Shown: piece by piece, positions 1-5,961 of the stretch
Position numbering within the stretch: position 1 is the stretch's first letter
How the letters are laid out: each line of letters opens with the position of its first letter
Assembly (NCBI GenBank): GCA_027296925.1
Contig: JAPUIP010000431.1
Location: forward strand, 1-6,481
Direction of reading: 5' to 3'
Length of the DNA: 6,481 nt
Origin: Candidatus Poribacteria bacterium
GTDB taxonomy: Bacteria; Poribacteria; WGA-4E; PCPOR2b
Program-made: the position numbers and the translations under genes
The notes under the pieces: generated by a model
Database searches by the model: none
The model's input: only the letters and a program-made list of their open reading frames with translations
What the model was told of the DNA's origin: nothing

Positions 1-1596
1 GATGGCCAACTCTATGAATTGAATCTGATTGATACCCCCGGACACGTCGATTTCACCTACGAGGTTTCAAGGAGTTTAGGCGCGTGTGAAGGGGTCATTC
101 TGATTGTCGATGCCGCGCAAGGTGTCGAAGCACAGACCTTAGCAAATGCCTATCTCGCCATCAACCACGACCTTGAGATTATTCCCGTTATCAACAAAAT
201 CGATCTGCCGACCGCACGGCCCGATGCGGTCAAGCGACAAATCGAGGACATTGTCGGTATCCCCGCTGATGAAGCCATCCTGACCAGCGCAAAAGAAGGT
301 GTTGGCACACAGGAGGTATTGGAGGCAATTGTCAGTCGCATTCCGCTGCCTCGTGGGAAAACCGATGCCCCGCTCAAGTCACTGGTGATCGACTCGATGT
401 ATAATAATTATCGGGGCGTTGTCATGTACGTGCGCATCTTTGACGGGGCGGTGAAAAAGGGGGACCAGATCCGTTTGATGGCAACGGGAAAGGCTTACGA
501 GGTCGAAGAGGTCGGGGTTTTCCTCCCTTACATGAAACCGGTGAGCCAACTCGCAACGGGCGCGGTCGGTTATCTGATGGCGGGCATTCGGGAGATAGCG
601 GATGCCAAGATCGGGGATACCATCACGCATCACGCAAGACCGACATCGGAACGATTGCCCGGCTGCCGTGAAATGAAGCCCCTGGTGTTTTGCGGGTTAT
701 ATCCAGCCGATACCAGCGAGTTTTCCGCACTCAGAGAGGCATTGGAAAGGCTCAAGCTCAACGATGCTTCTTTCAACTTTGAGCCGGAGAGTTCTGCGGC
801 GCTAGGGTTTGGCTTTCGGTGTGGCTTCTTGGGGCTGTTACACATGGAGATTATCCAGGAACGTTTGGAGCGCGAATTTAATCTCTCACTTGTCCGCACT
901 TCGCCGAGCGTCATGTATAATGTGTACCAGAAGGATGGCACTTCTATTCCGGTCGATAATCCGGCGCTCATGCCCTCCGCAGACCAGATTGATCATATCG
1001 AAGAACCTCACGTCATCGCTGAAATTATCGTTCCACGAGACTATATCGGCAATATCATGGCTCTCTGTCAGAAGCGGCGTGGCACGTTCATTCGCATGAA
1101 TCAGCTTGATGAAACTCGCGTGCAGATTGTGTATGATCTCCCTCTGAGCGAGATCCTCATCGATTTCTACGATAAGCTCAAATCATCGACGCGCGGCTAT
1201 GCATCCCTCGAATATGATATTGGAGAATATAAACGGGGGGATCTGGTAAAATTGGACATTTTACTCAACGGCAAACCGGTCGATGCGCTCTCGACGATTC
1301 TGCACCGTGATATGGCATATACGCGCGGAAAAATGCTGGCAGAAAAGTTAAGCGAATTGATTCCGCGCCAGATGTTTACGGTGCCGATTCAGGCGGCGAT
1401 TGGCAATAAAGTGGTTGCGCGTGAGACCGTTCGCGCTTTGCGCAAGAACGTCACGGCAAAGTGTTATGGTGGCGACGTCACCCGCAAACGGAAGTTGCTC
1501 GAAAGGCAGAAGGAAGGGAAGAAACGCATGAAACAGATCGGTAATGTCGAAGTACCGCAGGAAGCGTTCATGGCCATTCTTTCGATCGATGAGTAA
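1..1596 (+). CDS. lepA: Elongation factor 4 (LepA), 5' end beyond the window
   Basis: LepA is a translational GTPase that binds the ribosome and promotes back-translocation or late steps of initiation and assembly, acting in the cytosol or loosely at the membrane. The frame is open from base 1, with 531 codons visible against about 600 in the family. Roughly 70 N-terminal residues, holding the P-loop and switch I, therefore lie upstream. Seen here are G3 DTPGH (nt 31-45), G4 NKID (nt 193-204) and G5 SAK (nt 286-294). Next come the domain II barrel, the LepA hallmark GFGFRCGFLGLLHMEI (from about nt 800) and the LepA-specific C-terminal domain (about nt 1300-1590). That last domain includes the conserved HRDMAYTRGK and basic KRKLLERQKEGKKRMKQ stretches and a normal C-terminus. 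The TTG at 19 is an internal leucine codon, not the start. lepB follows 110 bp downstream, as in E. coli. The 5' cut is only the window edge, and no damage is seen. Confidence 0.97.
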   Translation, partial: DGQLYELNLIDTPGHVDFTYEVSRSLGACEGVILIVDAAQGVEAQTLANAYLAINHDLEIIPVINKIDLPTARPDAVKRQIEDIVGIPADEAILTSAKEGVGTQEVLEAIVSRIPLPRGKTDAPLKSLVIDSMYNNYRGVVMYVRIFDGAVKKGDQIRLMATGKAYEVEEVGVFLPYMKPVSQLATGAVGYLMAGIREIADAKIGDTITHHARPTSERLPGCREMKPLVFCGLYPADTSEFSALREALERLKLNDASFNFEPESSAALGFGFRCGFLGLLHMEIIQERLEREFNLSLVRTSPSVMYNVYQKDGTSIPVDNPALMPSADQIDHIEEPHVIAEIIVPRDYIGNIMALCQKRRGTFIRMNQLDETRVQIVYDLPLSEILIDFYDKLKSSTRGYASLEYDIGEYKRGDLVKLDILLNGKPVDALSTILHRDMAYTRGKMLAEKLSELIPRQMFTVPIQAAIGNKVVARETVRALRKNVTAKCYGGDVTRKRKLLERQKEGKKRMKQIGNVEVPQEAFMAILSIDE

Positions 1597-1706
1597 GCCA
1601 AGCCTATGCGCGTCACGTTCTAGATTGATAACATCAACGCACATTTTTCGTGCTTATGCGATACATTCAAAATTCAGGCACTTAATTTTTGGAGGTTACA
1701 TCATTT

Positions 1707-2513
1707 ATGAATAACACTTCGGCAGACACACACGAAGACCTTTCACGCTGGCAGAAATTCCAAAGAACCGTTGTATGGGAATATCTTCAGGTCATTGTCG
1801 TCGCTTTTGTCCTGGTCTTCGGATTTATCCGCCCCTTTGTCGTGGAGGCATTCAAAATTCCGTCTGGATCCATGGAAGACACGCTGCTCATCGGGGATCG
1901 CATCCTTGTCTGCAAATTTATGTACGGCATCAGAATTCCGGGAACGGACATTAAACTCTTTGACTTCCACAAACCCACGCGAGGGGATGTGTTCGTGTTT
2001 ATCCCACCTCACGAGCGGAATAAGAATTTTATCAAACGCATCGTTGCTGTTGAAGGTGATACGGTTAAAACTCAGGGAGACACGCTCTCGGTTAACGGCA
2101 AAGTGATTGATGGCAGCAACTACGCGAAGTACGCTTCCTATTCTGTTGCTTATCAGCAGGATTTTGATTTTCCTCCCTTCCGCAAACCGCACTATCTCCC
2201 CGATGGCGAAGCTTTTACAGATTATAAGCTTTCACGAAATCAATTTCGCATGAAATTTCCAGAAGGCAAACCCTTTGAAATTCCCAAAGGCTATGTTTTT
2301 GCCATGGGCGATAATCGCGACCATAGCAGTGACAGTCGCGTATGGGGGCCCGTATCCGTGACTGACATCAAAGGACAAGCCTTCATGGTCTACTGGTCGC
2401 ACGACGCTTTCAGTCGTGGGAAGTCTTGGGAGGTCTGGAAGCTTGTCAGCAACATCCGATTCTCCAGAATCGGTCGGTTGATTTGGTCAGAGTTTGATAG
2501 GAATAAGGGATAA
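1707..2513 (+). CDS. lepB: Signal peptidase I
   Basis: This membrane-bound serine protease removes signal peptides from Sec- and Tat-exported proteins on the outer face of the cytoplasmic membrane. The 268-residue product has one N-terminal membrane segment (about residues 27-46). The peptidase S26 boxes follow: IPSGSM with the catalytic Ser55, NFIKRIVAVEGD with the general-base Lys110, and GDNRDHSSDSRVWGPV at residues 201-216. An aromatic-rich insert (about residues 136-190) lies between the Lys box and the GDNRD box, where Gram-negative enzymes carry an extra subdomain. The single anchor differs from the two-anchor E. coli enzyme. The ATG at 1707 is chosen because GGAGG lies at 1691-1695, 11 bases upstream. 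A TTG at 1689 in the same frame would put that SD inside the gene. The gene lies downstream of lepA in the same direction and is probably co-transcribed with it, since no strong terminator or promoter stands out in the 110 bp gap. Confidence 0.95.
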   Translation: MNNTSADTHEDLSRWQKFQRTVVWEYLQVIVVAFVLVFGFIRPFVVEAFKIPSGSMEDTLLIGDRILVCKFMYGIRIPGTDIKLFDFHKPTRGDVFVFIPPHERNKNFIKRIVAVEGDTVKTQGDTLSVNGKVIDGSNYAKYASYSVAYQQDFDFPPFRKPHYLPDGEAFTDYKLSRNQFRMKFPEGKPFEIPKGYVFAMGDNRDHSSDSRVWGPVSVTDIKGQAFMVYWSHDAFSRGKSWEVWKLVSNIRFSRIGRLIWSEFDRNKG

Positions 2514-2558
2514 GGGTGCACCGTAAAATGTGTCTGTTGCGATTCATCCGAGAAAATG

Positions 2559-2564
2559 GGAGGG
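2559..2564 (+). promoter_or_regulatory. Ribosome binding site deciding the ABC ATPase start
   Basis: GGAGGG (with a further G at 2558) is the only strong SD sequence near the start of the ABC ATPase gene. It lies 9 bases before the TTG at 2574 but inside the codons following the ATG at 2556. The ATG itself is preceded only by a weak GAGAAA. Spacing therefore favours TTG at 2574 as the true start, giving a protein beginning MSIEVHLEHIVKAF, which is a typical beginning for this family. Confidence 0.55.
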
Positions 2565-2573
2565 ACTCTCGCA

Positions 2574-3674
2574 TTGTCCATTGAAGTCCATTTAGAACAT
2601 ATCGTTAAAGCATTCGATACCACAGTGGCTGTGAATGACGTCAGCCTTGAAATTCGGGAGGGCGAGTTATTTTTCCTGCTTGGGCCATCGGGGTGCGGCA
2701 AGTCAACCTTCTTGCGCATTGTCGCGGGATTCTATCAACCCGATGTTGGGGACTTGAGGTTCGGTGATCGGGTCATCAACAACCTGCCCCCGCATAAACG
2801 GAATACGGGAATGGTCTTCCAGAATTACGCCCTCTGGCCACACATGACGGTGTTCGAGAATGTGGAATACGGCCTGACACTTCGCAAGATTGATAAAGGT
2901 ACCCGCAAAAAGAAAGTCACTGAAGTTCTGGAAGTGGTGCGGATGCCGGAGTACGCGGATCGCCCTGTCAACAAGCTATCTGGGGGACAACAGCAGCGAA
3001 TCGCTCTGGCACGTGCGTTGGTGGTCGAGCCAGATGTGCTGTTGCTTGATGAGCCGCTGAGCAATCTCGATGCACAATTGCGGCTTGAAATGCGTCAAGA
3101 GATTAAGCGAATTCATTCTCAGGCTGGCACCACATCCATCTACGTAACACACGACCAGCAGGAAGCCCTTTCCCTTGCGGATCGAATGGCAGTCATGAAA
3201 GACGGCAAAATCATTCAGGTCGGCTCCCCCCGCGAGGTCTATCGATTTCCCACCAACGCGTTCGTTGCCAGTTTTATTGGCGAGACAAACTTTATTCGTG
3301 GTACGATCCAATCCCAGTCCAATGGGGCGGCTGAGATTTGGACGGAAATCGGTACGCTCCGGTCCACGACGGTTTACCACAAGTTTACGGATGGCGAAGA
3401 TGTCATCTGTTCAATCCGACCCGAATCCATCCATATCGAAGAAAGTGCTCCAGCAGAGGCGCCGAATCAACTCCGTGCCAAAGTCCTTAGTGTTACTTAC
3501 TTGGGACGGATTGAAGAATATCAGCTTGCACTGGGTAATCAGTTGGCCGTCAAAGCAATTTTATATAATCCGGGAACACAGGGCAAAAATATTGACGATA
3601 TATTGAATCTGTGGATCAGCGCAGAAGATGTGATTCCCCTCCCGGCATCTGTCCCCGACGATGAGGACAGATGA
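2574..3674 (+). CDS. ABC transporter ATP-binding protein, PotA/FbpC/MalK-like with TOBE region
   Basis: This is the cytoplasmic ATPase subunit of an import-type ABC transporter. Counting from TTG 2574 (366 aa), the motifs are Walker A GPSGCGKST (37-45), Q-loop Gln83 in MVFQNYALWPHMTV, signature LSGGQQQ (135-141), Walker B LLLDEP (156-161), D-loop SNLDA and H-loop His193 in YVTHD. All catalytic motifs are intact. After GETNFIRG (about residue 238), the C-terminal 120 residues form a TOBE-like regulatory region, as in polyamine, iron and maltose importer ATPases. The substrate cannot be read from the sequence. No permease or solute-binding protein is in the window, so the partner genes are elsewhere or the ATPase is shared. 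It starts 60 bp after lepB and ends 69 bp before a YdjX/YdjY-like fusion gene. An alternative ATG start at 2556 would add six residues. Confidence 0.92.
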   Translation: MSIEVHLEHIVKAFDTTVAVNDVSLEIREGELFFLLGPSGCGKSTFLRIVAGFYQPDVGDLRFGDRVINNLPPHKRNTGMVFQNYALWPHMTVFENVEYGLTLRKIDKGTRKKKVTEVLEVVRMPEYADRPVNKLSGGQQQRIALARALVVEPDVLLLDEPLSNLDAQLRLEMRQEIKRIHSQAGTTSIYVTHDQQEALSLADRMAVMKDGKIIQVGSPREVYRFPTNAFVASFIGETNFIRGTIQSQSNGAAEIWTEIGTLRSTTVYHKFTDGEDVICSIRPESIHIEESAPAEAPNQLRAKVLSVTYLGRIEEYQLALGNQLAVKAILYNPGTQGKNIDDILNLWISAEDVIPLPASVPDDEDR

Positions 3675-3743
3675 GCTCCAGCGCAAGTCATCGCCAGGCG
3701 CCTCAGTGTTGTGACGGCCCGCACGACCCCCACGCCAATATCG

Positions 3744-5096
3744 ATGAAAATCCAAACACTGATTTTCGCCGCCACGACACTTGCCCTAATCCTCCTGTTT
3801 TTCTCCTTCCCCCTGTTCCATGACTGGGTCTTGAATATCTTCGATCTCTTCAAAGATCCGCGAGCGATGCGCGAATACATCGCCGCTTACGGTCTGCTCG
3901 CCCCGATTGTTTCCGCCCTGCTCATGATCTTTCAGAGCGTCGCTGCCCCATTGCCCGCCTTCCTCATCACCTTTACGAACGGACTTCTATTCGGCGTATG
4001 GTGGGGGGCGGCGCTATCGTGGAGTAGCGCCATGTTGGGCGCCGCGATCTGCTTTGCCATTGCCCGATACCTGGGACGCCCCGTTGTGGTTAAGCTGGTG
4101 AGTGAGCCTGCCCTTGCCGCTTCGGATCGTTTCTTTGAACGCTATGGGAAGCACGCCGTTCTCATCGCACGCTTAGTCCCGATTATCTCCTTCGACGTCA
4201 TCAGTTACGGCGCCGGGCTAGCGGCCATGCGCTTTCTTGGGTTTTGGATCGCCACCGGCATCGGACAATTGCCGGCGACCATCCTGTATTCCTATCTTGG
4301 CAATCAGATGACGGGAACGATCAAAGTGCTGTTTTGGGCGTTCGGCATCGTCATTGCCGTCTCTATCGTGACGATGCTGATTAAACGGCGATCGAAAATC
4401 AGGCTTGTTCTTTTGATTGTTCTGATTGCGTTTGCCTCCGCCTGCAATCGAGAACTTCCGAATCGCCTTGCGGCGTCCGTTGGGGAACTTTCGGTTGAGC
4501 AACCGATTTATATCGATCGCGCGACAAAAGCGGTGTGGCTGGCCGGGGAGGTACGGGCGAACGCCTTTAACACGTCAACACAGGAAGATGCGCAATATCA
4601 TGCCATCGTTTGGAAGGAGGGAAGAGCGAAGCGGAATTCCCTTTTTCTGACGCACGCCGCAGACGTTGATGTGCATGGGGCGTTGGTTGAGGTTGGTGCA
4701 CAGCCGGGGGATAACCTGACACTGGATTCGTGGGATGAACGATTTGCGCCAGAACACCCGCATCCAGCGTTGCGTGTCGAAGGGAGTCCGGTCGAAATCT
4801 CCGTGCGCTGGGAGGGCTCACCAAGAACTTATCGACTCTCAGAGATTCTGGACGATTCGGAGAGGCAGGGGTTTGATTTCCGTTTTGGGGGAAATCTGGC
4901 TTACGTCAAAAAATGGAGGTCGGGATGCGTTGCCTGTCTGTATAGCTGTCCGGGTGGAAAAGTCAGCAACGCCAGCTACACGATTCGGGACTTTGTGGAT
5001 GAGGCGACGTCCTTTCGGGCCCGCGAAGATCTGCTGCCGCCCGATGGCACAGCGGTCATTTTGATCCTGAAGATTAAAGACAGCAAGGGACAGTGA
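3744..5096 (+). CDS. TVP38/TMEM64 (VTT-domain) membrane protein fused to a YdjY-like ferredoxin-type domain
   Basis: A 450-residue two-part protein. The N-terminal part (about 1-213) has a membrane segment at 5-24 and a hydrophobic VTT (SNARE-associated/DedA-like) core at about 55-185. That core includes ERYGKHAVLIARLVP (from residue 132) and FDVISYGAG, as in E. coli YdjX and YdjZ. A last helix (about 197-213) leads to basic KRRSK. A second hydrophobic run then ends in the lipobox-like ASAC (Cys234). The C-terminal part (about 240-450) is soluble and resembles the YdjY domain, with VWLAGEVR, the conserved-looking VHGALVEVGAQPGD, and a cysteine cluster CxxCxxxCP (Cys395, Cys398, Cys402, Pro403). 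The positive-inside rule would put this domain outside the cytoplasm. The function is unknown; VTT proteins are linked to lipid scrambling or transport, and the Cys cluster suggests a metal or Fe-S site, which is inference. The start is uncertain: ATG 3744 fits the hydrophobic N-terminus, GTG 3711 adds 11 residues, and neither has a clear SD. Confidence 0.85.
   Translation: MKIQTLIFAATTLALILLFFSFPLFHDWVLNIFDLFKDPRAMREYIAAYGLLAPIVSALLMIFQSVAAPLPAFLITFTNGLLFGVWWGAALSWSSAMLGAAICFAIARYLGRPVVVKLVSEPALAASDRFFERYGKHAVLIARLVPIISFDVISYGAGLAAMRFLGFWIATGIGQLPATILYSYLGNQMTGTIKVLFWAFGIVIAVSIVTMLIKRRSKIRLVLLIVLIAFASACNRELPNRLAASVGELSVEQPIYIDRATKAVWLAGEVRANAFNTSTQEDAQYHAIVWKEGRAKRNSLFLTHAADVDVHGALVEVGAQPGDNLTLDSWDERFAPEHPHPALRVEGSPVEISVRWEGSPRTYRLSEILDDSERQGFDFRFGGNLAYVKKWRSGCVACLYSCPGGKVSNASYTIRDFVDEATSFRAREDLLPPDGTAVILILKIKDSKGQ
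4374..5096 (+). other. YdjY-like lipoprotein module inside the fusion (possible internal start)
   Basis: The in-frame ATG at 4374 opens a stretch that reads like a complete lipoprotein leader: a basic MLIKRRSK start, a hydrophobic VLLIVLIAFASA core, then Cys234 of the fusion. If translated from here, the product would be a 240-residue YdjY-like lipoprotein. No SD lies just upstream, so separate translation is not supported. The simpler reading is a former stand-alone lipoprotein gene fused in frame to the VTT gene, with its leader now serving as an internal membrane helix. The ASAC lipobox has Ala rather than the preferred Leu at position -3. Confidence 0.4.
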
Positions 5097-5141
5097 GCCA
5101 GAGCAACGTCCGGAAACTTCTATTCTCAATGGAGGAGCAAG

Positions 5142-5300
5142 ATGTATACCAATCATGGAAGGAAATCCATCGTAGAGAGAGTCACTGGTGTGTGGCTCAG
5201 CGTACTGTCAGCCTGTTTCATTGCGTATGGTAACGCGGATGCGAGCGCTCTCCATCCTGAGTTGGATTACGCGGCGAGATCCGCGGCCCCAAACCTGTGA
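5142..5300 (+). CDS. Small exported-looking protein, unknown; possibly the N-terminal part of a frameshifted gene
   Basis: A 52-codon ORF 45 bp after the fusion gene, not recognised as any family. GGAGGAG at 5131-5137 is a strong, well-spaced SD for the ATG at 5142, the main support for it being real. The product begins with a basic segment (HGRKSIVERV), then a hydrophobic stretch VWLSVLSACFIAYG and a signal-peptidase-like NADASA end. This suggests a secreted or periplasmic protein, leaving only about 17 mature residues before the TGA at 5298. That is too short for a normal mature protein. The -1 frame continues open through protein-like codons to TAA 5384. A frameshift, programmed or mutational, may join the two frames. 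GTG 5297 overlaps the stop as GTGA, so a coupled 29-codon ORF is another reading. Confidence 0.45.
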   Translation: MYTNHGRKSIVERVTGVWLSVLSACFIAYGNADASALHPELDYAARSAAPNL

Positions 5301-5386
5301 AAATAGATCCAATCACGCTCCAGATTAGCGTTAACTTGGTTAAAAGCCTGATTAGCCCAAAGCACCCTCTAACTTACGACGAGTAA
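5288..5386 (+). other. -1 frame continuation after a CCCAAAC heptamer
   Basis: CCCAAAC at 5288-5294 sits in X_XXY_YYZ phase with the upstream ORF (gcC CCA AAC), one codon before its TGA. A slip of -1 reads CCC AAA, then continues for about 30 codons (PVKIDPITLQ...PKHPLTYDE) to TAA 5384-5386, for an 81-residue total. The stretch looks protein-like in composition. No strong downstream hairpin is seen; TTAAC-ttg-GTTAA at 5331-5343 has only 5 pairs and lies far away. An inactivating frameshift or a sequencing error would look the same. Positions 5387-5408 hold only the leader and SD of the next gene. Confidence 0.3.
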
Positions 5387-5408
5387 CACCGAAACTCTGG
5401 AGGTATCT

Positions 5409-5882
5409 ATGCCTGACTTTTCACGACGACAGTTCATTCGTTTAGCCTCCTCCGCTGGAGCGGGTTTGTTATCGGCTGGTAGACTGGGCGCGACGCTTGG
5501 GTGTGCATCAAAAACCTACCCGTCGCCGAAGCTACCCCGCGTGCTTGCGGATTTACACGCCCATCCGCTGTTAGATGATTGGATTGAGTATTCGCCCCCC
5601 TCCGTCAAGCTTCCCGGTGTTGCCGAACTTGTGTCATCGGAATTCAATCAGACAAAGGTTACGTGGGAAGCGGCTCACCGTGCAGGCATTGATGTGCTTT
5701 GCGTAGCACACCTCAATATATTTGATGAGTTTGCCGGAATGCCGACAGATCCCACTCCCGAAGCGCCATTCAATGCCATTCGGATGATGGACTTGCTGGA
5801 GCAAGAACTCCAGAAACCTGAAGTTGCCCGGTATGCCAAGCTTGCCCGAAACTGCAGCGAACTCTCGGAGAGAGCAATCTAA
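5409..5882 (+). pseudogene. Tat-signal amidohydrolase-like (M19 dipeptidase-like) protein, truncated
   Basis: Only the first 157 codons of a larger enzyme are present. The SD GGAGG at 5399-5403, five bases before ATG 5409, is good. Residues 1-35 form a twin-arginine signal: SRRQFIRL, then an Ala/Gly/Leu-rich core and a possible lipobox ending at Cys32 (TLGC). The product would thus be exported folded and perhaps lipid-anchored. The mature part begins with DLHAHP (His50, His52), the first metal-binding motif of a TIM-barrel metallohydrolase. GIDVLCVAHLNIF and an acidic helix EQELQKPEVARYAK follow. This resembles the N-terminus of bacterial M19 membrane-dipeptidase-like proteins, usually about 350-450 residues. 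The family assignment is moderate, since M19 enzymes classically have HxD rather than HxH. The remaining metal ligands and most of the barrel are missing. The frame ends at TAA 5880, exactly where Rpn-like sequence begins in another frame, so an active enzyme is not expected. Confidence 0.65.
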
Positions 5883-5895
5883 CTTTCTGACCGAT

Positions 5896-5925
5896 TTGGC
5901 AATCCTCAGTGGGTTGGTCTATAAT
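5896..5925 (+). promoter_or_regulatory. Sigma-70-type promoter inside the Rpn remnant
   Basis: TTGGCA (5896-5901, one mismatch to TTGACA) and a perfect TATAAT (5920-5925) are separated by 18 bases. Transcription would begin near 5932, about 30 bases before the ATG at 5962 and just upstream of its SD. Caution: the TATAAT is also coding, covering part of the LVYN codons, so part of the match may reflect protein conservation. Confidence 0.45.
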
Positions 5926-5951
5926 TACGGCACCATCACTCACATTATTTC

Positions 5952-5957
5952 GGAGGA
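5952..5957 (+). promoter_or_regulatory. Ribosome binding site for the internal ATG
   Basis: GGAGGA, with five bases between GGAGG and ATG 5962. It is a near-ideal SD lying within the Rpn coding frame, where it encodes part of SEET. It makes ATG 5962 the best start for any protein still produced from the remnant. Confidence 0.55.
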
Positions 5958-5961
5958 AACC

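Noticed and set aside
1625..1650. Possible terminator after lepA: TTGAT-aac-ATCAA and a nearby GCAC...GTGC pair around a T run
   Set aside because: Stems of only 4-5 bp, AT-rich, and the T run is not directly after the stem. Not enough to call a terminator.
1625..1667. Promoter upstream of lepB using TTGATA as -35
   Set aside because: No -10 hexamer at 16-19 bases; the nearest candidates are at wrong spacing or match only 4 of 6 positions.
1743..2192. Long open frame on the minus strand opposite lepB, and similar ones opposite lepA and the ABC gene
   Set aside because: Antisense shadows of strongly conserved genes; no SD and no recognisable protein motifs.
3711..3743. GTG 3711 as start of the VTT-YdjY gene
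   Set aside because: Possible, but the extra residues are Thr/Pro-rich, no SD is visible, and ATG 3744 gives a typical membrane-protein beginning. Kept only as an alternative.
5271..5284. GCGG-CGAGAT-CCGC hairpin near the slippery heptamer
   Set aside because: It lies upstream of the slip site, with only 4 pairs. Frameshift-stimulating structures should lie just downstream.
5331..5343. TTAAC-ttg-GTTAA inverted repeat as operator, terminator or frameshift stimulator
   Set aside because: Five AT-rich pairs, no T run, and nearly 40 bases from the heptamer. Could be chance.
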